Program-made: the position numbers and the translations under genes
Assembly (NCBI RefSeq): GCF_024362695.1
Contig: NW_026063265.1
Span: 336,676-400,675 of the forward strand
Length of the DNA stretch: 64,000 nucleotides
Direction of reading: 5' to 3'
DNA from: Pectinophora gossypiella
Taxonomy: Eukaryota; Arthropoda; Insecta; Lepidoptera; Gelechiidae
Part shown: positions 23,588 through 35,738 of the stretch, one piece after another
Layout of the letters: every line of letters starts with the position of its first letter
Numbering within the stretch: the stretch's first letter is position 1
Notes under the pieces: generated by a model
What the model was told of the DNA's origin: nothing
Databases searched by the model: none
What the model saw: only the letters and a program-made list of their open reading frames with translations

Positions 23588-24269
23588 TTTTTATTTTATA
23601 TTTTTAATATAATGTATTTACCAAACATGCAACCACAACAACACATTACTTTTTTATTTCTATTTTTGTGTAATAATCTTTGTGGGCTGTTTCTTATTCT
23701 TACCTTATTGTATCTTGTGTTGCGTAGCTTGTTTACTTTCCTTTTGTTTTTGGCATTCATTTTCGCAAACAATCCTCACTTATTAAGTAGGTAGATAACT
23801 CCATTTCATAAATTATTAACATTGGTGATGAATAGCATGTTAGGTTATAATAATTATTGTGTGTCACCTGTAGCTGTTGTTCTCGTTTTTTTTTGTGTGC
23901 TTCCCGTTGTCAGTGGGGCGCTTTTTGTAACGCGCTTGCGCTTATTATTGTGTAACGGTTTTTTAAGTTTTTTTTTTATAATTTTAATTTTTTCATTTTT
24001 ATTAGTTGTGATTGATTTTATGTACTCTATTTTTATGTCTACTTTTTATTTTATTTTTTCGTGTAAACGTTCCGTTGTGCGCTGTCTTCTTCTGTACGCT
24101 GTAATTTCTGTTTTTATTCACCTTTCAGGCTGCTAGCGGGTATTTAGATTATTTGTTAAATTATAATTATTTATATAGGTTTTAATATTATTGTATTTTT
24201 TTTTAACTATATTTATACATATATTATATAATTTATATTATTATTTTTATTTGATAATAAGTATGTACT
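23588..24269 (+). other. AT-rich spacer between LINE 2 ORF1 and ORF2
   Basis: T-rich sequence giving only short hydrophobic frames of biased composition. I see no gene. The length (0.68 kb) is long for a LINE intergenic spacer. Confidence 0.6.
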
Positions 24270-27236
24270 ATGGATTTATCATTAAATAACCAAACATTAT
24301 CATATATATCTTGTTCTTCTGACTCTAATGATGACAGTTTTCACAGCTCGTCTCCTCCTCTCCACGACTTGTTGCAAACCACCTTTGTCGATGTGCCTAA
24401 AAATTTTAATGTCGTGCACATTAACGCGCAGAGTATTCCAGCTCATTATCCGGATATGCTTGCATCGTTCAACGATATAAATATCCACGCCATCCTGGTC
24501 TCCGAGACCTGGCTGCACCCTTCACTCCCCTCCACCTCATACTCACTTCCCGGCTTCCAGCTCATCCGTAATGACCGTGTTAGCTCCGCACACGGCGGGG
24601 TGGCCATTTATCTTCGTTCCCACATTTCTTTCACAATCGTTAGTAGATCGCCTCAACCACCGCCTCCCAACACAGTTGAACATTTATTTTTAGAATTATC
24701 TCTTTCCCATTGTAAAGTCCTTCTAGGCGTTTTTTATAGCCCTTCCCTTACCATTGATTATTTTAATTCATTTGAGTTGCTTCTCGAGGACCTGTCGCCT
24801 GCCTACAGTCATTCTATTGTTTTAGGAGATTTTAATACCTGTCTTGTAAAGACAGATATGCAGTCTAAGTCTCGCTCCAATAAACTCACATCGTTAGTGA
24901 AGTCCTGTGGCATGCACATTCTTCCTCTTGCGGCAACTCATCATTTTCCAAATTGCGTCCCCTCCCTTCTGGATCTCATAATGGTCTCCTCCCGAGATTA
25001 TGTGGTCAAGCATGGTCAGATCTCCGCTGACGCCTTTTCTTACCACGACCTTATATACCTGTCATACAGGATCCGCACTCCGAAAGTTAAGGCTAGGACA
25101 CTTTTGTTACGCAACTTTGCTGGGATGAATGTTAATCGGCTGAGTGAGGATGCTAGTAAGGTAGATTGGTCGGCAATAGATAGACTTGACAGTGTTGATG
25201 ATCAGGTTGAGCTTTTCAATGCCAAATTGACGAAATTGTATGATACTCACGCGCCTATCCGACTTGTTCGTGTCAAGCACCTCCCTGCTCCTTGGCTTAC
25301 CGACGATATGCGTAAGTATATGGACAGGAAGACTCGAGCTAAAGCTAAATTCAGAAATAATGCTTCAGAAAAGAACCGTGAGGCATACCGAGAGGTAAGA
25401 AATCGCTGCAATACAAAGATACGGGACATACAACGACGCCATATTCACAAATCAGTTGAGAACGGAGAACCAGCTAAAGTCTGGTCGTTTCTTAAGAAAC
25501 TGGGGGTTGGCAAGTCACGCAATAACTCACCTCCCACCAATATTGACATTAATTCCCTAAATGCACACTTCTCATCTTCTTCCTTCATTGACAGTGGCAC
25601 AAAGACTTGTACCCTTAATCACCTTTCGTCACTGCCAACTCCCAATTTTCCACCTTTTTTCATTACTCAATTTGCTGCTAGTGATGTTAAGAGGAATATA
25701 CTCGCCATTAGCTCGAATGCGACAGGAAGTGACTGCATTGGTCGTAATATGATCGTTCCCCTCATTGACATCCTCTCTCCGGTTATATCCAAAATCCTAA
25801 ATAAGTCCATCTCCTCGGGTGTGTTTCCAACTGCATGGAAGGAAGCACAGATTATCCCGCTCCCTAAAAAAAATAATCCTAATTCCTTCTCCGACTATCG
25901 CCCAATATCCATCCTACCATTCCTCTCCAAGGTCCTTGAAAGGCTGGTTCATAATCAACTTACTCGTTTCCTTACCTTGAACAACCTTTTAAACCCACTC
26001 CAATCTGGTTTCCGCCCCGGTCATAGCACGACTACTGCACTGGTTAAGATTTCCGATGATATTCGGCTAGGAATGGAGAATCAGCAGCTGACTGTGTTGA
26101 CGCTGCTGGATTTCAGCAACGCGTTTAATACGGTTGACCATGATATCCTACTGGCGATGCTGTATTCTCTTAACATATCTCCGGCAGTTGTTGATTGGCT
26201 TCGTAGTTACCTGTGTGGGCGCCGGCAGCGCATACGTGTTGAAGAAACCTTCTCTACGTGGTGCGACACTTCTGCTGGTGTTCCGCAGGGTGGCGTGTTG
26301 TCTCCACTCCTATTTTCTATTTTCATTAACTCTATCACTCTTCCACTCTCTTCTTCCTATCATTTGTATGCAGACGATTTACAAATATACACACAGTCTC
26401 CTATAAATAATCTCCCGGATGCAATTGAGAGAACCAACAGGGACCTCAAGTGCATTTCTGAATGGAGTCGCTGTCATGGGCTAAAAGTCAATCCAACTAA
26501 GACCCAGACAATAATCGTCGGTAGCCACTGGTATATATCGCGAATTGACTTTGCTACACTTCCTCCTATACTCTTCGACGGGATCCATGTTCCCTACAGT
26601 GACACAGTGAAGAATCTGGGGGTTGTGTTTGACGGGTGCTTGTCGTGGAAACCACAGGTGGCCGAGGTCAGTAGGAGGGTGTTTGCTGCGTACAGTTCAC
26701 TGAAACGGCTAAAAAACTTTTTGCCTACCAGAACCAAAATCAGTTTGGCACAGACTCTGTTACTACCTATACTGGATTATGCAGACGTCTCTTATCCCGA
26801 TTTGTCAGTGGAACTTTTGAACAAGCTTGAGCGACTGCAGAATCTTTGCATTAGATTTATTTTCGGCCTGCGTAAGTTTGACCATGTTTCTGACTACCGC
26901 TCTCAACTTAAATGGCTGCCTATACACCGTCGGCGAGACTGTCACATCCTCTCCCTTTTGTACTCAGTCCTCTCTCTTCCCAATACTCCTTCCTACCCTA
27001 AGGACCGATTCGTTCTTCACTCCTCAACACTCGACCGCAACCTTCGGTCCTCTAACAACCTTTCCCTTCAAGTCCCGTCCCACTCCTCTAATTTCAATGA
27101 TAAATCGTTTACGGTGCGAGCTATCCGGCTATGGAATCTGCTACCTGAGTGTATCAGGCGGGCACCATCGCTGGAGTCCTTTAAAGGACAAGTAAAGGCG
27201 CACTTTGTGAACTCTGGCTCCTCTTCTTCTATGTAA
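24270..27236 (+). CDS. LINE 2 ORF2: endonuclease-reverse transcriptase, intact
   Basis: 988 residues. The AP endonuclease domain has VVHINAQSIPAHYPDM (about 50-65), SETWLHP, GGVAIYLRS, GVFYSPS, LGDFNT (about 187) and SLLDLIMVS, ending SYHD where SDH is usual. A Lys/Arg-rich linker follows. RT (about 500-800) has NNPNSFSDYRPISILP, QSGFRPGHSTTTAL, LDFSNAFNTVDHDIL, GVPQGGVLSPLLF, YADDLQIY (about 700) and KNLGVVFD. The C-terminal region carries VSDYRSQLKWLPIHRRRD and FTVRAIRLWNLLPE. No stop or frameshift is seen, so the enzyme may be functional even though ORF1 is broken. It would act by target-primed reverse transcription at chromosomal nicks. Confidence 0.9.
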   Translation: MDLSLNNQTLSYISCSSDSNDDSFHSSSPPLHDLLQTTFVDVPKNFNVVHINAQSIPAHYPDMLASFNDINIHAILVSETWLHPSLPSTSYSLPGFQLIRNDRVSSAHGGVAIYLRSHISFTIVSRSPQPPPPNTVEHLFLELSLSHCKVLLGVFYSPSLTIDYFNSFELLLEDLSPAYSHSIVLGDFNTCLVKTDMQSKSRSNKLTSLVKSCGMHILPLAATHHFPNCVPSLLDLIMVSSRDYVVKHGQISADAFSYHDLIYLSYRIRTPKVKARTLLLRNFAGMNVNRLSEDASKVDWSAIDRLDSVDDQVELFNAKLTKLYDTHAPIRLVRVKHLPAPWLTDDMRKYMDRKTRAKAKFRNNASEKNREAYREVRNRCNTKIRDIQRRHIHKSVENGEPAKVWSFLKKLGVGKSRNNSPPTNIDINSLNAHFSSSSFIDSGTKTCTLNHLSSLPTPNFPPFFITQFAASDVKRNILAISSNATGSDCIGRNMIVPLIDILSPVISKILNKSISSGVFPTAWKEAQIIPLPKKNNPNSFSDYRPISILPFLSKVLERLVHNQLTRFLTLNNLLNPLQSGFRPGHSTTTALVKISDDIRLGMENQQLTVLTLLDFSNAFNTVDHDILLAMLYSLNISPAVVDWLRSYLCGRRQRIRVEETFSTWCDTSAGVPQGGVLSPLLFSIFINSITLPLSSSYHLYADDLQIYTQSPINNLPDAIERTNRDLKCISEWSRCHGLKVNPTKTQTIIVGSHWYISRIDFATLPPILFDGIHVPYSDTVKNLGVVFDGCLSWKPQVAEVSRRVFAAYSSLKRLKNFLPTRTKISLAQTLLLPILDYADVSYPDLSVELLNKLERLQNLCIRFIFGLRKFDHVSDYRSQLKWLPIHRRRDCHILSLLYSVLSLPNTPSYPKDRFVLHSSTLDRNLRSSNNLSLQVPSHSSNFNDKSFTVRAIRLWNLLPECIRRAPSLESFKGQVKAHFVNSGSSSSM

Positions 27237-27307
27237 ACCATCTTTCCTTTTTCCATAGTGTTATTATATGTATGTATAATTGTTTAGTTGTGTATAATAG
27301 TCATATA

Positions 27308-27931
27308 TGTCGGCGTTAGTTATGAATTAAGAAGAGAAATTGATCAAATCGGAAAATAAAATGAAGTTACATCACTTCCGTTATGAAGTTGCAACGCTCC
27401 GACGAAAGGTGGCGTACGGCCAGAGCTGAGTGAAGTCGACAGAGTCACTACAGAGTCGTCGTGTCGAGCGGACGTGCACTGCCGTTCTAGTCGGGCAGTC
27501 TACCGCGAACCATCGTCATGAGCGGACGTGTCGAATAATTACGAGGAGTGCTATAGTCGCTCACCTATAACTTGTAGGGACGTCAAGAAAGTGTGATCGG
27601 AAAAGAGTACCTAGCAAGTACGTTCACATGTCCCGATGATTCGGTCCGAATATAGGAACCATGGGTGGTGGAGGGCAAGTAGAGGGCGAGTAGCCCCTTC
27701 GCGCTAACGTCCTTATGCGCGCTAGATAACGAGAGACTGTGTAACCGTTACAAATACCGTGACGTTGCCGTGAGTGTGTACCTTATGCTGTGACTTTATT
27801 TAATCGTGATACAAAAACTATGTGGAAGTAAATAAAATGATTGTGATACTGATGACGGCCATTATTGTCTTCTAACGCCCACCCTCCATTCTGATGATGA
27901 TGTTACGACCGACCACCCCACTGTTACGACA
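27308..27931 (+). repeat. 5' LTR (624 bp)
   Basis: Starts TGTCGGCGTTAG and ends CTGTTACGACA. It is identical to the 3' LTR except for a few bases near 27914-27922, which implies a recent insertion. GGAAGTAAATAAAATGATTG holds an AATAAA signal. Confidence 0.8.
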
Positions 27932-29092
27932 TCAGAAGCGGGATTAGTGGACTTGGATGAAGACAACGTGATGCGACGTTCACAACAAGACAATGCAAGT
28001 TTCGATTATCACTATCAGAAGAAGATTATGATGATTATCACATTCGTGTGACCACGTGATGAAGATGTAGTGTCCATTGAAGATGGACCTGAATTTGAAG
28101 TGACCTGGACCTTGTTAATGATCGGCATCACTACATGCCGTAAGATATGATGGCGCGAACATCACAATATTTCCATACTGTGTGCAGTCGTGTTTGGAAA
28201 TTATGGTACCTCAACTTGGAAACTGTTATTACGGTGAGTCGTTTTCATACTGGAACCTTATTGTTATTGACTTCATTGCTGGGTGAATTTCCGTTTCTAA
28301 TAATGAGGAAATTGATTTTTTAAAAACAAAATTGACGAGACATATTGTGTCAATCCGTGTCAATAATACCGCGTTTTCCAATCTGTTTTCATCAACGTCA
28401 AATCTTTGTATTTTGGTCTAAAAATATTTCGAATTGGTGTAGATACGCTTAACCTGCGTGATTAAAGTTGTATTTTCTCACTCCAAGCAAAAAGAAATTA
28501 ATCATGACATGATAATTGAGTCTCGTTAAATAACGTGTTTTGTAATCTACCGTCATTCATCAAATCTTTCAATATTCAACATTCTTTATTGTAATCTTTT
28601 TAAACCGAAAGAAAGTCTTGTGAATACGATAATACAGTGAATTCTTTTGTTTCATGTTATAACGTGGTTCGGCAACTGGTGGATTGCTAGCGGCGATGTA
28701 AGTGGTGCGGCCTGAGCTGTAGCCGTGTAAAGTGACGACATCATGGCAGCGCGTTGTATACCAGCCGGACTTGCTGCGCTGGTGCTGTTGAAGACCTAAA
28801 CCATGTCACAAGACCAGTGGTTGATCTTTTATTGGAAATTCTTATAAGTCCTGGTGAGTCGTATCTGTTTTACCTGATTTGAAAGATGGGAAGTTTTAAT
28901 AGGATTCAAATGAATATAGTGCAAAAAGTTATCTTTTGTTAACTTTAGTTAAATCAGAAATCGTAATGAAGTGAAGTAAACATTGCGAAGTAAAATGATT
29001 TGGATTATGATTAAGTGAAATAGACTTGGAAAAAATGCCTCGAAGCGAATTGCCTTCTGAGTTAAATGTTACTGATTTAGAGAGTGAATAAG

Positions 29093-29263
29093 ATGTTACA
29101 CGGCACACATACTTTGGTATTGTTATTTTCTCTTTTGTTGTTGTGCTGCATTTCCAGCGTAGTCGTAACTGCAGTCCCGTTAGAGGCTGTTCAGGGCGCG
29201 GTGTGCGACTGGAGGTGTGGTGATTGTTTAGGTCCATGGGGACCTGGTTTTAGTGGTATATGA
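29093..29263 (+). CDS. Small secreted-type ORF (56 residues) inside the LTR element
   Basis: The ATG at 29093 opens a 56-codon frame. A hydrophobic core (LVLLFSLLLLCCISSVVV, about 8-25) looks like a signal peptide with a likely cleavage near AVP or VQG. The short mature part has the cysteine pattern CDWRCGDCLGPWGPGF. I do not recognise the family. The frame ends TGA after FSGI; a possible splice donor (AGTG|GTATAT) sits just before the stop, so it may be the first exon of a captured gene or an envelope-like leader. Its coding status is unproven. Confidence 0.35.
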   Translation: MLHGTHTLVLLFSLLLLCCISSVVVTAVPLEAVQGAVCDWRCGDCLGPWGPGFSGI

Positions 29264-29499
29264 TTACCTTGTTGAGTTGACCAATGATGGTCTGTTATGA
29301 AAGTGGCAAATGGTTGCCAATGTTGACTTATAACCGAGTATTTATGTGCCCGTGTATGTGTGTGTATAATGAACAGTCTAAGATACTTTTTGTTTTTTTT
29401 TTTTATCATTAGTTGTTGATTGAGGCATTCTTTCAAATTGTTTACTCTGTGTGGTGATGCACTCTGGAAATCCACTTGATGGATATGCGTACTGAAGTC

Positions 29500-29690
29500 T
29501 TATGTAGAGTCACAAGTAGAGCTCATGTAGAGTCAAAAGTAGATCTCATGTAGAGTCACAAGTAGAGCTCATGCAGAGTCACAAGTAGAGCTCATGTAGA
29601 GTCACAAGTAGAGCTCATGTAGAGTCACAAGTAGAGCTCATGTAGAGTCACAAATAGAGCTTATGTAGAGTCACAAATAGAGCTCGGACG
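29500..29690 (+). repeat. 23-bp minisatellite
   Basis: About eight copies of GTAGAGTCACAAGTAGAGCT plus CAT, with single-base variants (CAAAAG, GCAGAG, CAAATAG). It lies in the internal region of the LTR element, upstream of the 3' LTR. Confidence 0.85.
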
Positions 29691-29804
29691 AGTCCTTTAT
29701 AGAGTCTCATGTCAGGTCAGGAATGACCGAGCGAACTTGGATACTGTGCTGTGGTATATTGTTTCAGATTAACACACGAGGACGTGTGTCACGCAGGATG
29801 GCCG

Positions 29805-30425
29805 TGTCGGCGTTAGTTATGAATTAAGAAGAGAAATTGATCAAATCGGAAAATAAAATGAAGTTACATCACTTCCGTTATGAAGTTGCAACGCTCCGAC
29901 GAAAGGTGGCGTACGGCCAGAGCTGAGTGAAGTCGACAGAGTCACTACAGAGTCGTCGTGTCGAGCGGACGTGCACTGCCGTTCTAGTCGGGCAGTCTAC
30001 CGCGAACCATCGTCATGAGCGGACGTGTCGAATAATTACGAGGAGTGCTATAGTCGCTCACCTATAACTTGTAGGGACGTCAAGAAAGTGTGATCGGAAA
30101 AGAGTACCTAGCAAGTACGTTCACATGTCCCGATGATTCGGTCCGAATATAGGAACCATGGGTGGTGGAGGGCAAGTAGAGGGCGAGTAGCCCCTTCGCG
30201 CTAACGTCCTTATGCGCGCTAGATAACGAGAGACTGTGTAACCGTTACAAATACCGTGACGTTGCCGTGAGTGTGTACCTTATGCTGTGACTTTATTTAA
30301 TCGTGATACAAAAACTATGTGGAAGTAAATAAAATGATTGTGATACTGATGACGGCCATTATTGTCTTCTAACGCCCACCCTCCATTCTGATGATGATGT
30401 TACGACCGACCTCACTTTTACGACA
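29805..30425 (+). repeat. 3' LTR (621 bp)
   Basis: Near-identical copy of 27308-27931; the last part reads CCTCACTTTTACGACA where the 5' LTR has CCACCCCACTGTTACGACA. No clear polypurine tract precedes it (AGGATGGCCG). Confidence 0.8.
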
Positions 30426-30437
30426 TATATATATATA

Positions 30438-30729
30438 CAGGGTGTTAGTAACATCGTAACGAAAACTTTGAGGGATGATTGAGACCATTATTCTGAGATG
30501 ATATCAAGTGGAATTTTCGTAACGAATACTGAGGGGGATGATTCAGCTGATTATTCTGAGTTAATATCAAGTAGAATTTTCCTTCGCAAAAGTATAGAAT
30601 TGAAAATAATTTAAAAAAAAATAAAAAAAAAACATGAATTTTGCGACGAAAAATTCCACTTGATATTAACTCAGAATCATGGTCTGAATCATCCCCCTGA
30701 GTATTCGTTACGATGTTACTAACACCCTC
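30438..30729. mobile_element. Short TA element (MITE), 292 bp
   Basis: CAGGGTGTTAGTAACATCGT at the left and ACGATGTTACTAACACCCTC at the right, flanked by TA in a TATATA tract. It belongs to the family of 10756 and 16828. An internal GTAACGAATACTGAGGG block near 30518 repeats the subterminal region, a sign of nested or duplicated ends. Confidence 0.75.
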
Positions 30730-31991
30730 TATATATATAACTAGCTGGTACCCGCGACTTCGTCTGCGTACTTTTAATTTGAATATTAAGGATTATATAA
30801 AAGGAACGGTATAGCATGTGATTAAAAGAGAGTAAGTAGGTATATTTAAAAAAAAAATAAAAAATATCTGTTTACAGTCGTTATAAAGTACCTATGTATT
30901 CCATTGAGTGGCAGAAATTACCTAGGAATATTTATCGGTCCCTTATGTCCAAGACACTTACAGGGGTCAGCGTCACGTTGTGTACAAAAATATTTTAAAA
31001 TGACCTAATTTAAAACTTTTTTGTACACAACGTTTGCTATTTTGTTATTATTTGTTAAAATGTAGAAATTGTTTGGACTCGACACTCGCGAGCAGGCCAC
31101 GTATACACCACGTGCGCTCCCCCACCACAAGACAGCGCCGTTGACTGCCGCCACACTTCGGCGAATGTGCGCGACGACGAACGACGACCGACGGCAGTGG
31201 CGGCGATGCAGAGTATTCGTTAAAAGGAACTTTATCTACAAAAGCCAAATTTTTTTAACTTGATACACCCAAAACTACTAAATATCATGTTCCTAGGTTC
31301 AGTGGTTAATATTTTGTATACAAAAAGTTTGGCTTCGTAGTTCCCGTTCCGAATCCGTTCCGTTCCGTTCGAATTTCGGAAAATCCGTTTGTTGAAAAAC
31401 TCTGCACATCCTAAGAGACCTACGTACCAAGTTTCATGGTTTTATCTTCAAAAATGACGAATACCCATACAAACATTCAACCCGTATTTCACCCCCATAC
31501 TGGTAAAAATTTCAAAATGCTTGAACAAACGATTTTTTGTTTGTTATTTAGTGCCTAAACACAAAATTTAATATTTTTATCTTGAAAAATGACGAACCTC
31601 ATAAAAAATTTCAACACCTATTTCATCCCCTCAAAGATCGAATTTTCAAAAACGCTTTAACAAATTGTTTTTTTATTTCTTATCAAGTTCCTAAATATAA
31701 AGTTTCGTGGTTTTATCCCCAAAAATGACGAACTCCCATACAAACTTTCAACCCTCATTTCACCCCCTCACTGGTCGAAATTTCAGCAACGCTAGAACAA
31801 ATGTTTAATTATTTTTTATCAAGTGCTTAAATATAAAGTTTCATGGATTTATATTTTAAAATTAAAATATCCCATACAAACTTTCAACCCCTATTTCAAT
31901 CTCTTCGTCCCTTCTTTTCGCAATAAAAGGTATCCTATTTTCTTTCTCAGGGTCTAAAGATTGTCTGTGCCAAATTTAATCAAAATCGGTT

Positions 31992-32160
31992 AGTAGGTAG
32001 TTATTGGGCATTCTAAATCATCTTTTTTTCTCAATTTCACTCACAGCTCGCTCGCCCGACGAGCGAGCTGTTTCGCTTCATTTCGAAAAAAGATGATTTA
32101 GAATGCCCAATAACTGATTCGAAATTGTGGAGACCGATTGCAATTGAAAATCAACTAACC
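31992..32160 (+). repeat. Polinton left terminal inverted repeat
   Basis: 169 bp, matching the right repeat at all positions but one by eye (GCTGTTTCGC against GCTTTTTCGC). Positions 31999-32114 form a long hairpin. It ends AAATCAACTAACC. Confidence 0.9.
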
Positions 32161-33143
32161 TGGTTCCAAGCTACTTTGACACTAATCTTACTATTGTATT
32201 TGAAACATAATTTTTATAACATCCAAATCACATGCTTTTGTCTAGGCCGGAGGCTCGTACCTTCCAGATTCAGATCTACTAAGCTTTGACATTATCTAGG
32301 CCGATTGCTCATGCTTGCTACAGCATCCAGATATGTCGTGGCTGTTCTGTTCTGTCTCTGTACTTGGTATCTAGACAAATTGTCCTTAGGTTTAACCTAC
32401 TAAACAAATTTTCTGTATCTAGGCCGGTTGCTCGTACTTTTCCAGGTTTACAAAGCTTTGATGTGTACTGTGCTGGTTGCTCATGCCTGTAAGAATGCTA
32501 TGTAGGCATACAGATACATCGAGGCTATCCCTGTACTTAGTACCTAGACACAGATTTTCTGCCTAGACCGGTAAGTAACCTTCCAGCAGGTACTGTTCCA
32601 CATCGTGTACTTAAGTACCGCAACGGACAACAAGGATATATCTAAAACTCTTGTGCACTGTTTGAACACTATGAACCAAATGATCGCAAATTGCTATCTG
32701 AACTTATGAACCTGGTAGATCAAAAAGTCTTATTCTGAACAGGAATCACGAACTAAAACATTGTCATATGATTTGATTGAACGGTATCGTTTTTATGTCG
32801 CATTGTCATCTGTAGTCCTTACCGAAACAAAACGACATCATAAACTTGTAGGTAAAGAATAGGTGTCCAAGTTTTTGCTTTAACTAACAAGCGCAACGTG
32901 TTTAGAAAGTGAAGGTTCTGAATACGAATAAAGTAAATTTTCAAAATAAGAAGTAAGTATATGGATTAGACATTTTTGTAAGATATGATTTTGATTATGA
33001 TATTTCCTCCTTGTTCAGCGGAGAAATGAAGTAATGATACCGCCACAATTTGAATTATAATGTAGACAGTATTCTTAAATTATATATTATTTATATTATA
33101 TATTACTATATTTAATTATTAGTATTTTAAATTTATAAGGAAA
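32161..33143. other. Polinton subterminal non-coding region
   Basis: About 1 kb nearly identical to 9821-10755, with repeats of TCTAGGCCGG/GATTGCTCATGC motifs. A 68-codon frame (32286-32492, also 9946-10152) is conserved only because the DNA is. No gene supported. Confidence 0.6.
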
Positions 33144-35665
33144 CTAGCTGGTACCCGCGACTTCGTCTGCGTACTTTTAATTTGAATATTAAGGATTATA
33201 TAAAAGGAACGGTATAGCATGTGATTAAAAGAGAGTAAGTAGGTATATTTAAAAAAAAATAAAAAATATCTGTTTACAGTCGTTATAAAGTACCTATGTA
33301 TTCCATTGAGTGGCAGAAATTACCTAGGAATATTTATCGGTCCCTTATGTCCAAGACACTTACAGGGGTCAGCGTCACGTTGTGTACAAAAATATTTTAA
33401 AATGACCTAATTTAAAACTTTTTTGTACACAACGTTTGCTATTTTGTTATTATTTGTTAAAATGTAGAAATTGTTTGGACTCGACACTCGCGAGCAGGCC
33501 ACGTATACACCACGTGCGCTCCCCCACCACAAGACAGCGCCGTTGACTGCCGCCACACTTCGGCGAATGTGCGCGACGACGAACGACGACCGACGGCAGT
33601 GGCGGCGATGCAGAGTATTCGTTAAAAGGAACTTTATCTACAAAAGCCAATTTTTTTTAACTTGATACACCCAAAACTACTAAATATCATGTTCCTAAGT
33701 TCAGTGGTTAATATTTTGTATACAAAAAGTTTGGCTTCGTAGTTCCCGTTCCGAATCCGTTCCGTTCCGTTCGAATTTCGGAAAATCCGTTTGTTGAAAA
33801 ACTCTGCACATCCTAAGAGACCTACGTACCAAGTTTCATGGTTTTATCTTCAAAAATGACGAATACCCATACAAACATTCAACCCGTATTTCACCCCCAT
33901 ACTGGTAAAAATTTCAAAATGCTTGAACAAACGATTTTTTGTTTGTTATTTAGTGCCTAAACACAAAATTTAATATTTTTATCTTGAAAAATGACGAACC
34001 TCATAAAAAATTTCAACACCTATTTCATCCCCTCAAAGATCGAATTTTCAAAAACGCTTTAACAAATTGTTTTTTTATTTCTTATCAAGTTCCTAAATAT
34101 AAAGTTTCGTGGTTTTATCCCCAAAAATGACGAACTCCCATACAAACTTTCAACCCTCATTTCACCCCCTCACTGGTCGAAATTTCAGCAACGCTAGAAC
34201 AAATGTTTAATTATTTTTTATCAAGTGCTTAAATATAAAGTTTCATGGATTTATATTTTAAAATTAAAATATCCCATACAAACTTTCAACCCCTATTTCA
34301 ATCTCTTCGTCCCTTCTTTTCGCAATAAAAGGTATCCTATTTTCTTTCTCAGGGTCTAAAGATTGTCTGTGCCAAATTTAATCAAAATCGGTTGAGTGGT
34401 TTAAGCGGGAAAGCGTAACAGACAGACAGAGTTACTTTCGCATTTATAATATTAGTAAGGATTATTTTCCCTCGTTAAATAGTAAACAAACTAAGTGTAG
34501 GTGTTATAATTTCGTTGACGAACTGATTACCTATCCGTTTCTTTGTCTAAAATGAGTATTACCTTATTACTATGATTGATTACTGGGCTTAAAGTTCGTA
34601 TAAATGTCTATCGAATTACCTCCTCAAGTTTAAAGCGTAGCTAGTCATGTAGTACTATATTAATTATGTGGTGTAAGTAATTAGATTTTATCTGTATGTA
34701 ATGTAACAGTCAGTTGAATAAAAAAACTTATACAAATCAGATCAATTAATTGGCGTAATGTGATTCTAGAAAGAGTTTTAATGTTAATAGATAGCTAGCT
34801 ATAGCTATGTGTAGGTTCCTGTAGGAATGAGATATAACTGTTTAATAAAGACAGTTGCATCAAAATTTTATCATAAATTCCCTAAATTATGGCGCCTACC
34901 TACCCTCTAAGTTAGAAAAGTGATCAAGTACTAACTTGAGGTCACTCAGTTTAAAAAAAAACATCGAAATCATTCCAGTAGCTATGGCGTCATGCGCTTC
35001 TTGACACGATCACGAAATCTAGATTTCCGCGGGAATGAGGTATTTTCCCGCCATAAAAAGTAGCCTGTGTCCGTGCCTAAGATCCTATCTTTAAATTAAC
35101 CAAGTCTTATAAAATTCCGTTCAGACGTTAAGGCGTGAATGAGGCAAACTTTTAAAACAAACAATTAAAAATCACTAACCTAGTTTTCTGTCTACTGCCT
35201 ACGCCTTAAGTACGATAGCATAAATATTAATAGGCCATATCCTTTTCTAGATTACTATCTATCAGCTAACTAAATTTCATCAAAATCCGTTGAGCCGTTT
35301 AGGCATGATAGACAAAACTCCCAGCAAAAACCATAAAAAAATCACTAACTCAATTCAGTTTTCTGCCTACTTCCTACCCCCTAAGTACGATGACGTGATC
35401 AATTTGATCGTACAACCGTTTTTAGATAACCAACTATTACCTTACTAAATTTCATTAAAATCCGTTCAGCCGTTTAGACGTGAAAGAGCAAAAGTCCCAA
35501 CAAAAACGACTACAAATCACTAAATCAATTTAGTTATCTGCCAACTGCCTACCCCCTAAGAACGATGGCGTGATTATTTATAGCCTATGACCATTTCTAG
35601 GTTATCATCTATCACCATACCAAATTTCATCAAAATCCGTTGAGCCGTTTAGGCGTGAAAGAGTA

Positions 35666-35698
<33 letters not shown>

Positions 35699-35729
35699 GT
35701 TACTTTCGCATTTATAATATTAGTATGGA
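33144..35729 (-). mobile_element. HelA-HelB composite Helitron inside the Polinton
   Basis: CTAG's complement at 33144-33147 after A; the HelB body runs to TCCTTACTAAT's complement at about 34450, then the HelA body to TAGTATGGA at 35721-35729. All parts match the composite at 30741-45416 without the Polinton. The right flank is C rather than T. It sits just upstream of the S1-like ORF and separates it from any upstream promoter. Confidence 0.75.
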
Positions 35730-35738
35730 CTATTATAA

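Larger units (their letters stand above)
22872..27307 (+). mobile_element. LINE 2, 5'-truncated, with intact ORF2
   Basis: It begins right after the GATT tail of LINE 1, inside its own ORF1, and runs through a long AT-rich spacer to ORF2 and a short 3' UTR. An LTR element sits in the 3' end at 27308. ORF1 is damaged, but ORF2 is open for 988 codons. Clade unresolved; the YADDLQIY box and ORF1 type fit a CR1/L2-like or related clade. Confidence 0.75.
27308..30425 (+). mobile_element. Non-autonomous LTR retrotransposon (LARD-like)
   Basis: Two direct repeats of about 0.62 kb flank 1.87 kb with no gag or pol. The ends are TGTCG...CGACA. TATA stands before the left LTR (27304-27307) and after the right one (30426-30429), fitting a 4-bp target duplication, though the site is AT-repetitive. 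The bases just after the left LTR (TCAGAAGCGGGATT) resemble the complement of a leucine tRNA 3' end, a plausible primer-binding site. It is inserted in the 3' end of LINE 2. Orientation is taken from the primer site and the AATAAA in the LTR. Confidence 0.75.

Noticed and set aside
23612..24136. Two hydrophobic frames resembling membrane proteins
   Set aside because: T-rich spacer between LINE ORFs; composition alone explains them.
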